The notes below the pieces were generated by a model. It had not been told where the DNA came from. It saw only the letters and a program-made list of their open reading frames with translations, and did not search any database. A stretch of DNA of 64,000 bases, from NCBI GenBank assembly GCA_030681895.1, contig JAUXRI010000098.1:1-64000 (forward strand). Direction: 5' to 3'. Of the stretch, positions 40,548 to 50,108 are shown piece by piece; position 1 is the first letter of the stretch, and each line of letters starts with the position of its first letter. This DNA is from Myxococcales bacterium. GTDB taxonomy: Bacteria; Myxococcota; Myxococcia; Myxococcales; Myxococcaceae. The position numbers and the translations under genes were made by a program.

Positions 40548-43500
40548 GGCTTCTCCTTCGCGACCCACAGGTTCCAGTTCTCGGAGTCTTCAGGCAGGCG
40601 CGTGCCGTCGACGACGACCTGACGCGGTTCCGTCAGGGCCAGCAGGTCCATCGGCAGGCGGTGGAGGCGCAGCGGGCGGCCCCAGAAATCGAGTGACGAC
40701 TCCTTGCGCTTCTCCATGGAATCGAGCGACTTCTTCCACAGGCTCGCCATCACCCGCGGCGTCATCTTCTCGGTCGCGGCGGCGCTGCCTTCCCACTCTC
40801 GCGTCTGCACGTGCAGCTCCGAGAGCGCGACGTAGAACCGATCGACCAGCACCTCATTCGGGTCGATGACGGTGTTCGCGCTCACCGAGACTGGCGTGTC
40901 GATCTCTGGCGTCGGCGGCAGGTTCGAGACCTTCAGCAGCGTCGCGGCCTGCGCGTTCTTTCCACGGACGCGGCCCTGCGCGAGCGCCTGCGCGTCGATG
41001 CCGGGGAAGGCGAACTCGCTGGCGACGCGGGGACGCAGGCCATCGAGCTCGGTGGAGCCGGGCAGAGGCACCAGCTGCGAGAGGCTGTCGTCGACGCCGA
41101 ACAGGCCGACCGCGGCAGCGCCACCGACGCCACCGATGCGCGTCTCGATGTCGAGGCGAGCGAGCTGGCCGGGGGCATACCGCTCCTTCTCGGGCTTCAC
41201 CGTCACCCCGAGCTGCGCCTTCGGCTTCGAATAGAGGAACACCTCGGCGCTCTCGAACTGCACCGAGAACCAGCCCTCGACGTCGGTGGGCAGCTCGAAG
41301 GACGCGGTCTTCTCCTTCTCGTCGAACTTCGACTCCCACGAGCGCCCGCCCTGCCGCAGGTACAGCTTCTCGGGCAGCGTGCCGGCCCAGTTCGGCCCGC
41401 GGAGCAGCTGCACGGTGAACTTCTCGCCTGGCGTGAGCAGCTGGCTCGACGCGCGGAGGCGGATGTTGGGGATCTGCCCGGGTCGCAGCCGCAGCTTCGT
41501 GGTGCCGAGCGTCTCGCCGCCGCTCTTCGCGGTGACCGAGAACTCGTAGCCCTCCATGATCGTCTCTTGCGGGCGCTCCGATTCGTACTTCTCGGGCGCG
41601 TCGACATCGAAGGTCACGAAGCCGACGGCCGCCGTGTCGCCCCCCTCGAGCTCTTCCTCTTCACCTGGGCGCGCAGCCCGCTTGAGCGTGAGCTTCGAGA
41701 GCCGTGAGGTGATGCAGCCGATGGCCGCTTCGGAGACGCGCCCGCCGTTCTTCTCCGGCGTCCACGTCAAGCTCAGCTCCTTCGCGCGCGGCCTGTACTG
41801 CCAGAACGCACGTCGCTGGAGCGGGCCCGACTGCACCGTCGACGGCAGACAGTCGCGCACGTCGAGCATCGCGTTCGAGAGGGCCTCCTCGACCCACGGC
41901 GGCGTGTTGGGAACGCCCTCTGCCGATGGGTTCAGCCGCGGAAGATCTTCGTCGTTGAACTGAAACGACACGCTGAAGAGCCGCTCGTTGCCTGCGCTGA
42001 ACTTCAGGCCCTGCAACACCTTCTCGACACAGCTGCTCAACCGCGAAGTGGTGCCAGCGATGCCAGCGATCGCGCCGCTGCTGCGCACGTGCAGGCCGAA
42101 GTTGACGCCGCCGCCCTCGTCACCGACGTAGCGCGTGCAGGTGGCGAGGGCCGTCTCGGCGCGATCGAAGGTCAGGCGATCGGCGAGGCTCACTTCGTCT
42201 TCGGCGAGACGATCCTGCAGATCGCCGCGCGTCACCGGGTCGGCTTTGGGCGGGGGCCTGAACGGGAGCGCGGGGATCACCACGTTCACCGCAGGCCCGG
42301 GGTCGAGCTGCAGGCTGGCCACGCCGTCTTCGTCCGAGACCGCGACGACGCCCTTGTCCGTCGGCTCCCACAGGCGCTTCACGAGCAGGTCGGCGTTCGA
42401 GAGCACGCGCCCGTCGGCGGTGGTGGCGCGGAGGTAGAGGCGGTTGTTGAACCCCTCGACGAGCCCGTCACGCAGCTCGCTCACGGCGCTGACGCTGATG
42501 GCGTCTTCGGTGAGCATGACGTCAGCCGAGCCCTCGACGCGATCGCCAGAGGGATCGATCGCCGAGATGGACGCCGAGAGGTGCGCTTCACCCTGGAGAT
42601 CGTCCGGGACAGCAGGGAGATCGATCGAGAACGAGCCTGACGCGTTCGTCTCTGCCTGCTTCGGGAGCGCCGAGCCATCGACCCACGACGTCGGCGGTGG
42701 CCAGGCGCCGCTGGTGTTCCAGGTGAGCTCGATCTTCGCCTTCGCGACCGGCGCGCCCGAGCTGTACTTCACCTCACCGCGCAGCTCGGGGCGCTCACCA
42801 CGCCGGTAGTACGGCTTGCTGGTCGACGCCTCGACGCGGAAGCGGGGCAGGGTGAAGGGCTTCACGGTGAAGGAGCGTGACTCTGACGCGGGGCCGCTGC
42901 TCCAGCTCACCTGCCAGGTGCCGCTCTGCGCCTGCGAATCGAGCGGGAAGCTGCCGCGAACGACGCCCCACTCACCGGCGGGCGACTTCTCTTCGAGCAA
43001 CACCTCGCCATTCGGGTCCGTCACGCGCCACGTGCCGGGGCGGCCGTCGAGCGGCGCGAGCGTTCCGCCGTGCAGGACGAGCGCACGAAACTGAACCGTG
43101 TTCCCGGGCTCGAACAACGGGCGGTCGGTCAACACGTGGATGCGAGCCGGCGCGTAGAGCGGGAGCGCCGCGTCGATCGAGGTCTCTCCAATCGACGACG
43201 TCACCGTGGCGCGCAGCAGGTAGTCGCCATCATTCACCGTCGGGAGCGTGACGACGGCCCACTTGCTCGCGCCCGAGTCCTTCCACCCTTCCTTCGGCGT
43301 CAGCGGCTGTTCTCCGGCCGGGCCGACGAGCGAGAGGCGTGCCGTGAAGCGTGAGAGCGGCGCCGAGTGCTGCGCGTCCGAAGGACCGGTGGTGTACGCC
43401 GCGTAGACGCTCACGCTGACCGAGCCCTCGCCGCCACGAATCAACGAGCCCGACGTCACCTGCACGGTTTGCCGGAGCGACCCGTCGGGGCACTCGTCGA

Positions 43501-43627
43501 GCCAGAGCCCGTGGGCGAAGCCGGTCGACAAGCAGGTGCGTGACGCCGCGAAGGCGAGCACGAGCCCGAGTAGGGCAACGGCGATCAACGGGCCTTTGCG
43601 CACGGCGCCGCGAAGGTGAGAGTTCAT
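40544..43627 (-). CDS. Alpha-2-macroglobulin-like protein, N-terminal half, with two AgmX-like inserts
   Basis: A 1,027-residue protein with an N-terminal membrane anchor (about 10-32). MG1-MG4-like macroglobulin domains are clear (ARIHVLTDRPLFEPGNTVQF, 161-180; RYAPGQLARLDIETR, 816-830; AAVGLFGVDDSLSQL, 838-852). Between them lie two modules that look like the C-terminal domain of AgmX/PglI or TonB-like proteins: residues 488-558 (LATC...SSCVEKVLQGLKFS...FSVSFQF) and 585-676 (VRDCL...IGCITSRLSKLTL...VGFVTFDV). This insertion into a macroglobulin is unusual. Its stop overlaps the ATG of the C-terminal-half gene. Confidence 0.85.
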   Translation of the reverse strand: MNSHLRGAVRKGPLIAVALLGLVLAFAASRTCLSTGFAHGLWLDECPDGSLRQTVQVTSGSLIRGGEGSVSVSVYAAYTTGPSDAQHSAPLSRFTARLSLVGPAGEQPLTPKEGWKDSGASKWAVVTLPTVNDGDYLLRATVTSSIGETSIDAALPLYAPARIHVLTDRPLFEPGNTVQFRALVLHGGTLAPLDGRPGTWRVTDPNGEVLLEEKSPAGEWGVVRGSFPLDSQAQSGTWQVSWSSGPASESRSFTVKPFTLPRFRVEASTSKPYYRRGERPELRGEVKYSSGAPVAKAKIELTWNTSGAWPPPTSWVDGSALPKQAETNASGSFSIDLPAVPDDLQGEAHLSASISAIDPSGDRVEGSADVMLTEDAISVSAVSELRDGLVEGFNNRLYLRATTADGRVLSNADLLVKRLWEPTDKGVVAVSDEDGVASLQLDPGPAVNVVIPALPFRPPPKADPVTRGDLQDRLAEDEVSLADRLTFDRAETALATCTRYVGDEGGGVNFGLHVRSSGAIAGIAGTTSRLSSCVEKVLQGLKFSAGNERLFSVSFQFNDEDLPRLNPSAEGVPNTPPWVEEALSNAMLDVRDCLPSTVQSGPLQRRAFWQYRPRAKELSLTWTPEKNGGRVSEAAIGCITSRLSKLTLKRAARPGEEEELEGGDTAAVGFVTFDVDAPEKYESERPQETIMEGYEFSVTAKSGGETLGTTKLRLRPGQIPNIRLRASSQLLTPGEKFTVQLLRGPNWAGTLPEKLYLRQGGRSWESKFDEKEKTASFELPTDVEGWFSVQFESAEVFLYSKPKAQLGVTVKPEKERYAPGQLARLDIETRIGGVGGAAAVGLFGVDDSLSQLVPLPGSTELDGLRPRVASEFAFPGIDAQALAQGRVRGKNAQAATLLKVSNLPPTPEIDTPVSVSANTVIDPNEVLVDRFYVALSELHVQTREWEGSAAATEKMTPRVMASLWKKSLDSMEKRKESSLDFWGRPLRLHRLPMDLLALTEPRQVVVDGTRLPEDSENWNLWVAKEKP

Positions 43628-43736
43628 GGTCGGTTCCCCTCGAAAAGACGAGGCAGTCTAGACCCAGCCAGACGCCCACAGGGGAACGGAAGTTCCGGGC
43701 TTGCAATGAGGCCCCCAGCGGCTCGTACCTTCCAGC

Positions 43737-44114
43737 ATGCGCACGCTCCTCAACCTGCTGTGGGCCCTGCTCGGTGGCGGTCTGCTGACGGCGATCGAAT
43801 ACGTGCTGGCGGGGCTGGTGCTGTGCCTCACCATCGTCGGCATTCCGTTCGGCGTGCAGTGCTTCAAGCTCGCCGGCCTCGCGCTGTTTCCCTTCGGCAA
43901 AGACTTCAACGACGCCCGTCCGCGCGGCGTGACGAACCTGGCCTTCAACGTCATCTGGCTGGTGCTCGCCGGCATCTGGATCTGCATCACGCACCTGACG
44001 CTGGCGCTCGGCCTGGCCGTGAGCATCATCGGCATTCCGTTCGCGATTCAGCACGTGAAGCTGGCGATGCTGGCGCTGATGCCGTTCGGCGTCGAAGTGC
44101 GCGAGGTGCGGTAA
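43737..44114 (+). CDS. YccF-domain membrane protein
   Basis: A 125-residue inner-membrane protein made of two similar halves, each with a Gly/Ile-rich hairpin. The repeated motif VGIPFGVQCFKLAGLALFPFG (about 38-58) and IGIPFAIQHVKLAMLALMPFG (about 97-117) is the YccF signature. Two or three more hydrophobic helices fill the rest. Its function is unknown, although YccF has been linked to ion-channel-like structures by fold only. It is divergent from the alpha-2-macroglobulin unit and convergent with the transglycosylase. Confidence 0.92.
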   Translation: MRTLLNLLWALLGGGLLTAIEYVLAGLVLCLTIVGIPFGVQCFKLAGLALFPFGKDFNDARPRGVTNLAFNVIWLVLAGIWICITHLTLALGLAVSIIGIPFAIQHVKLAMLALMPFGVEVREVR

Positions 44115-44123
44115 TCGGTCGGG

Positions 44124-46100
44124 TCAGGGCGCTGCGACGACCAGCACCTGACCGCGCTTCAGCTTGCTCGTGCCGAGGTTGTTCCAGCTCTTCAAGTCGG
44201 TCACCGTGGCGCCGTACTTCTGGGCGATCGACCAGAGCGAGTCGCCTGACTCGACCGTGTGTTTCGTGCCTTTCGGCGCAGGCGGAGCGTTCGGCTTCGG
44301 CTCGGCCTTCGGCGCGGCGACGGGAGCGTTCGCGACCACCGCAGCGTTCGCGACGGCCGGTGCCGACAGGTCGGCCTTCGGGCCCGGCCAGAGCACCAGC
44401 GCGAGGCCCACCTTCAGCTTGTTGCTGGTGAGCACCTCGTTCCACGCCTTGAGCTCGGCGACGCGAATGTCGAAGCGACGGGCGATCGTCCACAACGAGT
44501 CTCCGCGCGCGACGCCGTACGTCACCTTCGTCTTCCCGCCGACGGTCTCGACCGTGACGGTGCCCGACGTCATCGTCTTGCCGGAGCCTTCCTGCGTGCC
44601 CGCGGGGATCTCGTCTTGAGGCCGCGCTGCCGACAGACCGCTCCGTCGTGCACGAACGACCTGCCGCTCGAGCGCCGTGTCCGACTTGCCGGCCTTCATC
44701 GCCGCAGCGCTGGGCACTGGCACGACGAGATCGGTGCCGAGGCGAAGCGCCCGCGCGCTCGTCAGCCCGTTCATGCGCAGAATCGCCTCCTGCGCCGAGT
44801 GGTAGGTGACGGCGATCTTCGACAGGGTGTCGCCCTTCGCGACGCGGTGGATCTTGAAGTGCAGCCGCTCCTGAGGCGCGTACTTCACGAACGCCTCGTC
44901 GAAGCTCGCCTTGCGGCCTTTGGGAATACGCAGCAGGTACGGACGCTCTGGCGTCGACGGCGGCGTGGACCACCGCTTGAGCTCGGGGTTCAGCTCACGA
45001 AGGTCGTCGATGCTCACGCCCGCGCTCGTCGCGAGCACCTCGAGATCGACCGAGTCGGTCAACGGCACCTCGTCGAACTCGAACGGGCTTTCGGGGTCGA
45101 ACTCCTCATCCGAGAAGCCGAACGCCTCGGGGTGACGGGCGACCAGCGCGCAGGCGATGAGCTTGGGCACGTAGTGCTTGGTTTCCTTCGCGAAGCCGCG
45201 CTTGAGCTCCGAGAGCTCCCAGAAGTCCCGGGTGCCGGAGGACTCGATCATGCGGCGCACCCGACCGCCGCCGGTGTTGTACCCGGCCCACGCGAGGTAC
45301 CAGTGGCCCAGCGTCGAGTGCAGCAGCGAGAGATAGTCGGCCGCCGCGTGCGTGGCCTTGATGGGATCGCGCCGCTCGTCGACCCAGAAGTCGTCCTTCA
45401 GGTGGAACATCTTCGCGGTGCCGGGAATGAACTGCCACGGCCCGACGGCCTTCGCCCACGACTTCGCCTGGGTGTTGAAGCCGCTCTCGATCATCGCGAG
45501 GTAGACGGTGTCGCGCGGCAGTCCCTTCGACTCGAGGATGGGCTGCATGAGCGGGATGTAGCGGTGGCTGCGGCTCATCCACCGTCTGAACCAGCGGCGC
45601 CCCGGGCCTTGAAAGAAACGGATGTACTGGGCCACCAGCGGGTGCATCTCGACGGGAATGTCGTAGCGATCGCGGACCAGCGAGACGTCGAAGGTCGACA
45701 CGTCGCCGACGACGGCCAGCTCGAAGGGCAGCTCGGAGCCGCTCCACTCGGCCTGGTCGAGCGCGTGATCGAGGCGGTCGCGGAGCAGGGAGCCGCTGCC
45801 CAGTTGCTGCACGGTCGAGCGCAGCTGCGTCGCGGCGTTCGTCGAGGTGACGTCGAAGGTCTCTTCTTCGATCGCCTTCATCGCGTCGAGCTCGGCCTCG
45901 GGGTCGTCTTCGCTGTCTTCGTCGGGCTTCTTCCGGCTGGGCGGAGCGGGCGGCGGCGCCTCGACGGCGATGGAGACGCCTGCGTCACTCTGCGCGGCGC
46001 CAATCAACTCAGCCTGCGCGAGCACCTGCATGCCCGGCGGTGGCGGAGGCATCGGCACATCAGGGGCGGCGAGCGCCAGGAGAACGACGAAGGTCAGCAT
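44124..46100 (-). CDS. LysM-domain lytic transglycosylase (MltD-like)
   Basis: A 658-residue secreted murein transglycosylase. The signal peptide is MLTFVVLLALAAP. An acidic linker (about 50-80) precedes the SLT catalytic domain with the general acid Glu205 in AMIESGFNT, followed by AVGPWQFIPGTA and the AWAGYNTGGGRVRRMI substrate-binding motif. Three LysM repeats follow (KGDTLSKIAVTY, RGDSLWTIARRF, SGDSLWSIAQKY), the last at the C-terminus. It cuts glycan strands to 1,6-anhydromuropeptides. ATG 46100 puts the signal peptide first. It is convergent with yccF. Confidence 0.95.
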   Translation of the reverse strand: MLTFVVLLALAAPDVPMPPPPPGMQVLAQAELIGAAQSDAGVSIAVEAPPPAPPSRKKPDEDSEDDPEAELDAMKAIEEETFDVTSTNAATQLRSTVQQLGSGSLLRDRLDHALDQAEWSGSELPFELAVVGDVSTFDVSLVRDRYDIPVEMHPLVAQYIRFFQGPGRRWFRRWMSRSHRYIPLMQPILESKGLPRDTVYLAMIESGFNTQAKSWAKAVGPWQFIPGTAKMFHLKDDFWVDERRDPIKATHAAADYLSLLHSTLGHWYLAWAGYNTGGGRVRRMIESSGTRDFWELSELKRGFAKETKHYVPKLIACALVARHPEAFGFSDEEFDPESPFEFDEVPLTDSVDLEVLATSAGVSIDDLRELNPELKRWSTPPSTPERPYLLRIPKGRKASFDEAFVKYAPQERLHFKIHRVAKGDTLSKIAVTYHSAQEAILRMNGLTSARALRLGTDLVVPVPSAAAMKAGKSDTALERQVVRARRSGLSAARPQDEIPAGTQEGSGKTMTSGTVTVETVGGKTKVTYGVARGDSLWTIARRFDIRVAELKAWNEVLTSNKLKVGLALVLWPGPKADLSAPAVANAAVVANAPVAAPKAEPKPNAPPAPKGTKHTVESGDSLWSIAQKYGATVTDLKSWNNLGTSKLKRGQVLVVAAP

Positions 46101-46245
46101 CGGGGAGGTCGAAGGGCAGCTTACGGAGCCGGGAGCACAGCGCAAACACACGACCTGGTCGTTTCACTCCGACCGGTCTGTGGTCCAAGGCACTTTCCGT
46201 GTCGACGGGGAGATCGCTTCTGAGCGCGGCGCGTTGAAGGCGTCC

Positions 46246-46914
46246 ATGATTCCTCTCCTGACGCTTCTTGCCCTTGGCGCGGCACCTCCGCTGACCCCCA
46301 TCTCGCCACGGCTCATCACCATGTCCGTCGACTCGAAGGTGAGCTTCCCGGCGACACAGCTCACGGCGACAGTTCAGGTCGTCGGCAAGGACAAGGATGT
46401 GGCCGGCGCCCGCAAGTCGGCCGATGAGAAGCTCCGCAAGCTGGTTGAGGCGCTGCGCGTCGCGGGGCTCGAGGCGCGTCGGCTTCAGGCGTTCGACAAC
46501 GGTGTCACCCCTGACTCCCGCGGCAGCGAGGTCATCGGGCAGCTCGCCACGCGCTCCGTGCTGGTGTCGCTCGCCGACCTGACGCAGGCCGACGCCGTCT
46601 TTACCGCCGCGAACAGGGCCGGGGCCGTGGTGAGTGGACCGGTGACGTTCGCAGCCGACACCACGAGCTTCGAGGCGAAGGCCAGGCTCGAAGCGGCGAC
46701 GATCGCCCGTGCGCGCGCGTCGGCGATGGTCGAGGCGCTCGGCGGCAAGCTGGGGCTGCCGCGCACCGTGTCGGATCATCTCAACGGCAGCCACGTGACC
46801 ACCACGAGGTACCTTCAGCCATCTGCCGATGGGAGCGTGACCACGAACGCGAGCTCGGTCGAGCTGACGGTGGTCGTGCACCTCACTGTCCAGTTCGACA
46901 TTCGCGACGAGTGA
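46246..46914 (+). CDS. SIMPL-domain (DUF541) secreted protein
   Basis: A 222-residue exported protein with a short signal peptide (MIPLLTLLALGAA). The mature part is the SIMPL/DUF541 domain: VSFPATQLTATVQVVGKDKD, the helix SADEKLRKLVEALRVAG, and the late ARASAMVEALGGKLGLPRTV with FEAKARLEAA before it. SIMPL proteins are periplasmic and their general function is not settled; several are linked to oxidative stress or outer-membrane interaction. ATG 46246 is preferred because it creates the signal peptide. Confidence 0.88.
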   Translation: MIPLLTLLALGAAPPLTPISPRLITMSVDSKVSFPATQLTATVQVVGKDKDVAGARKSADEKLRKLVEALRVAGLEARRLQAFDNGVTPDSRGSEVIGQLATRSVLVSLADLTQADAVFTAANRAGAVVSGPVTFAADTTSFEAKARLEAATIARARASAMVEALGGKLGLPRTVSDHLNGSHVTTTRYLQPSADGSVTTNASSVELTVVVHLTVQFDIRDE

Positions 46915-46955
46915 GGAGCAAGGACAGAGGGCGAGGTTCTTCGGACCCGCTGACG

Positions 46956-48119
46956 TCACTCTGCGTCGGCGAGGACGACGCGGTTTCGGCCTTCGTTCTT
47001 GGCCCGGTACAACGCGCGGTCGGCCCGCCGCAGCAGGTGGTCGAAGGCGAGGTCGCCGGGAGACGTCGCCGCGACGCCGATGGACACGGTGATGGGCAGG
47101 CTGAGCTCGCCGCGCACGTAGGGTTTCGCCTCGAGCGCTTCACGCAGACGCTCGGCGGCGGCCATCGCCTGCGTCGAGTCCATCTGATCGAACAGCACGA
47201 CGAACTCTTCGCCGCCGTGACGCCCGGGCACGTCGTTGGCGCGGCAGGCCGCTAGAACCGTCTGCGCGACGTGTTGGAGCGCGAGGTCTCCCACCTCATG
47301 TCCGAACCGATCGTTCACCGACTTGAAGTGATCGACGTCGAGGATGGCCACCGCGAGGCTGCTGGCGCTCGCCTTCGCCTGGTGAAGCCCTGCGGTGCCG
47401 CGCTCGGTCAGGGTGCGCCGGTTCCACAGGCCGGTGAGGGCATCGGTCGACGCGGCCAGCTCCCATTGGCGACGCAGGCGCTCGGAGCACATCAGCAGGA
47501 ACGCGGTGGTGCCGATGACGGGCACGCCGGCGGCGAGCATCGGCGTCAGCGCATTGACCCAGCTGCCCGCGTCGACGACCGTCTGTTCGCGCCCGGCGCC
47601 GAAGACGAAGTACAGCGCCCGCACGAGCATCACCACCGAGAGCGCTCCGAAGAGCCCAGCCATGACTCGACGGCTCAGCGCATGATCGAGCGCGCGACCT
47701 TTTCGGAGCGTCAGCGCGCTGCCGATGAGGGCGATGATCCACCCCACGGCTGAGAGGACGACCCGCACCGGGAGCGAGGGCTGCACTTCCGAGAACCAGT
47801 ACACGCCAAGCATCACGGTCGGCGTGGGCACCCAGATGGCCCAGTGGCCCGGCCGGCCGTCGAAGCGCTGGAGCGCCCGCCAGTACAGCGTGAGTCCGCC
47901 CATCAACAGCCCGTTGCCCACCGGCAGCGCGAGCCACGTCGGCAGCTGCAGCTGAAGCCCCAGCATCAGGCAGCCTCCGGCCATCGTCAGCGTTCCGACG
48001 CGCCAGGCGAGTGCGCTGGGCTGGAGCGCCTCGGGCAGATCGCGGTGCATGAACCCGAGCACCGCTCCGTTCGCGAGCATGAGGAGCGTCGAGAAGACGA
48101 ACGCAGTGAGCGGATCCAT
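46956..48119 (-). CDS. Membrane diguanylate cyclase (GGDEF)
   Basis: A 387-residue enzyme that makes cyclic di-GMP from two GTP. The N-terminal half (1-215) has about six transmembrane helices with no known sensor family. The GGDEF domain has STDALTGLWNRR, DVDHFKSVNDRFGHEVGD and the active site GGEEF. The inhibitory I-site RxxD (RAND) lies five residues before GGEEF, so product feedback inhibition is likely. The GGEEF variant is active in other proteins. It is a single gene; the cytochrome gene starts downstream on the same strand order with a 9-base gap between their ends. Confidence 0.94.
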   Translation of the reverse strand: MDPLTAFVFSTLLMLANGAVLGFMHRDLPEALQPSALAWRVGTLTMAGGCLMLGLQLQLPTWLALPVGNGLLMGGLTLYWRALQRFDGRPGHWAIWVPTPTVMLGVYWFSEVQPSLPVRVVLSAVGWIIALIGSALTLRKGRALDHALSRRVMAGLFGALSVVMLVRALYFVFGAGREQTVVDAGSWVNALTPMLAAGVPVIGTTAFLLMCSERLRRQWELAASTDALTGLWNRRTLTERGTAGLHQAKASASSLAVAILDVDHFKSVNDRFGHEVGDLALQHVAQTVLAACRANDVPGRHGGEEFVVLFDQMDSTQAMAAAERLREALEAKPYVRGELSLPITVSIGVAATSPGDLAFDHLLRRADRALYRAKNEGRNRVVLADAE

Positions 48120-48128
48120 CGCGGGGCG

Positions 48129-49682
48129 CTACTTCTTCTTCGCGGGCGGCTTTGGGACAGGGGCGACGCCAGCATCCAGAACCGGGAGTGGCTGGCCATG
48201 CCCCGGCCCGAGGATCTGCGGCAGGTACTTCTCGAAGTCGAAGTGCGGTGAGTTCTCACGATCGTGACAGCCGACACAGGCCGTCGCCGCCGTCGGTCGA
48301 ACGATGGTCGTCTTGATCGGCAGGCTCACGTGCGAGCTGCCAGGCCCGTGGCACGACTCACAACCGACCGACGTCTTGCCCTCGACCTCATCGAGCCGGC
48401 AGACGCCGCCCGGTTCTTTCCACCCCGTGAGATGACAGCCCACGCAGTCGAGGTGGTTGTTCTTTCCCTGCTCGACGAGCGAGCCGTACGCGCGCGCGTG
48501 CCGCGTGGTCTGCCATTGAGGAAACACCTGCGCGTGACAGGCCCGACAGACCTCGGTGCCGACGTAGCCAGGCTTGCCGGATGCTGGCGTCGGGCACTCG
48601 GCGCCGTTCTCCTTCGCCCAGGCGAGGTTGAGCGCTCCGACCTCGCGGTCGTACGCGGTGACGAGGGCGGTCGCTTCGGGCAGCCGCTCGAACGACGTCT
48701 CCAGCGGCACGAAGCGCACGGCGGCCGCGTTCCCGGTCGTCGGCACCGGCACCGACTCCGAAGCGAGCGCCTCTCGACGGATGATGATCTCTTCGAGCTT
48801 CTGCTTCTTCAGCACCCGCAGCTCGGCGGTCGTCGAAGGGTCGTTGACCTGCCCACGGAGTTGCTCGATGCGCAGCGCCAGGGCTTCGAGCTCACGCTGC
48901 GTCTCGCTGGGGCTCTTGAGCCACTGCACCGTCTGCGCATCTCGCAGCGTCAGATCGAGGCGAAGCAACGAGCGGCCCTTGCTCTGCACCTGCACCACCG
49001 GCACGCGGCCCATCACCAGCTTGTTCTCTTCGGTCGACAGCTCGTCCTTCCCGCGCGTCGCGATGACCAGGTCGAGCTCGAGCCCTTCACGGAAGGACAG
49101 CTTGATCGCTTCGTCGTACGGCCCCTCGAAGAGGCCGATGATGACGCTGGCCTTCGAGGCTCGAGCCTGAGCGGCCAGGCTGATCAACGCATCGACCTGC
49201 GGCGAGCTCACCACCACGACGCGGTGGCCCTTCACGTCGACGGCGTGCAGCGTGTTCGACGCGAACTCCGGCAACGCGAGCGCCGCACGGAACTCCGGTC
49301 CGCGGGCTTCATCGAGCGGCCCCGCCACGCGCGCGCTCAGCCCCATCAGCGCGAACGCTCGAGCCAGCGCCTTCGCTTTGCTTTCCTGCTGACCGACCGC
49401 TTCGGGAATGATCGATCGTTCGGCGAACAGCGCGTTGCCCGTGTCGATGAGGAAGACCGGGTGTCCGTTCTTCCGGGCCTGATCGATTTGAAAGGCCGCG
49501 CGATCGATGCCGCCGCGCATGTTGTCGGAGCAGCCGCACGGCCCGAGGTAGCCCTTGAGCTCCGAGGTGAAGAAGAAGGTCGCTTCGACCGGTGGCACCG
49601 CCGGAACCTCAGGGCGGACCTCACGGTTGCATGAGACGAACAGCAGCAGGGCCGCAAGAGCCGCGCGCGCCACCCGACTCAC
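48129..49682 (-). CDS. Tetraheme cytochrome c554-like lipoprotein with UshA-like N-terminal domain
   Basis: A 517-residue lipoprotein (signal ALLLFVSC, Cys18). Residues 30-250 resemble the UshA/metallophosphatase-like part found in some cytochromes (GYLGPCGCSDNMRGGIDRAA, 44-63; VFLIDTGNALF). The C-terminal part has four CxxCH heme sites: CRACH (379-383), CVGCH (413-417), CESCH (441-445) and CVGCH (469-473), like cytochrome c554 modules. It is expected to move electrons in the periplasm or outer envelope. The start overlaps the stop of the receiver-protein gene upstream (ATGA), so the two are coupled. Confidence 0.88.
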   Translation of the reverse strand: MSRVARAALAALLLFVSCNREVRPEVPAVPPVEATFFFTSELKGYLGPCGCSDNMRGGIDRAAFQIDQARKNGHPVFLIDTGNALFAERSIIPEAVGQQESKAKALARAFALMGLSARVAGPLDEARGPEFRAALALPEFASNTLHAVDVKGHRVVVVSSPQVDALISLAAQARASKASVIIGLFEGPYDEAIKLSFREGLELDLVIATRGKDELSTEENKLVMGRVPVVQVQSKGRSLLRLDLTLRDAQTVQWLKSPSETQRELEALALRIEQLRGQVNDPSTTAELRVLKKQKLEEIIIRREALASESVPVPTTGNAAAVRFVPLETSFERLPEATALVTAYDREVGALNLAWAKENGAECPTPASGKPGYVGTEVCRACHAQVFPQWQTTRHARAYGSLVEQGKNNHLDCVGCHLTGWKEPGGVCRLDEVEGKTSVGCESCHGPGSSHVSLPIKTTIVRPTAATACVGCHDRENSPHFDFEKYLPQILGPGHGQPLPVLDAGVAPVPKPPAKKK

Positions 49683-50068
49683 CAGATGATGCTCTCGACC
49701 AGCTCGTCCACCTTCTCGCCGAGCGCGTCGAGACCGTGCGCCTTCGAGAGGAACCCGTCAGCCCCCACCTGTTGGGCCAGGTCGGCCAGCTCGTCGTCGT
49801 TCAGCGAGCTGAACAGCACGATGGGGATGTCTTGCGTCTGGTACTCGTTCTTCAAGGTGCGGCAGATGTCGGTGCCGCGCGCCTCGGGCATGTGGATGTC
49901 GGTGAGGATGAGGTCGGGCTTGAAGTCCTTCAGCAGGCGCTCGAACTCCACGAGGGTGGTGGTGGCCTGCACCTCGTAGCCACGCTGCTCGAGCACGGCC
50001 TTCTCCATCTGCAGCGTGATCTCGCTGTCATCGATGAGGAGAATTCGTTTGGGGGCCACGGGGTCCAC
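49679..50068 (-). CDS. Stand-alone response-regulator receiver protein
   Basis: A 129-residue single receiver domain. IDDSE gives the acidic pocket, DLILTDIHMPEARG the phosphoacceptor Asp, VLFSSLNDDEL the conserved Ser and ADGFLSKAHG the Lys. No output domain follows. GTG 50068 is chosen because the receiver begins MDPVAPKRILLIDD; longer starts add an unconserved tail. Its stop overlaps the ATG of the tetraheme cytochrome gene. The match in order suggests it is regulated or used with the cytochrome, although no kinase is near. Confidence 0.85.
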   Translation of the reverse strand: MDPVAPKRILLIDDSEITLQMEKAVLEQRGYEVQATTTLVEFERLLKDFKPDLILTDIHMPEARGTDICRTLKNEYQTQDIPIVLFSSLNDDELADLAQQVGADGFLSKAHGLDALGEKVDELVESIIW

Positions 50069-50108
50069 GGGTGAGTCGCTTAGCACCGATCGACAGGGGG
50101 CCCAAAGC

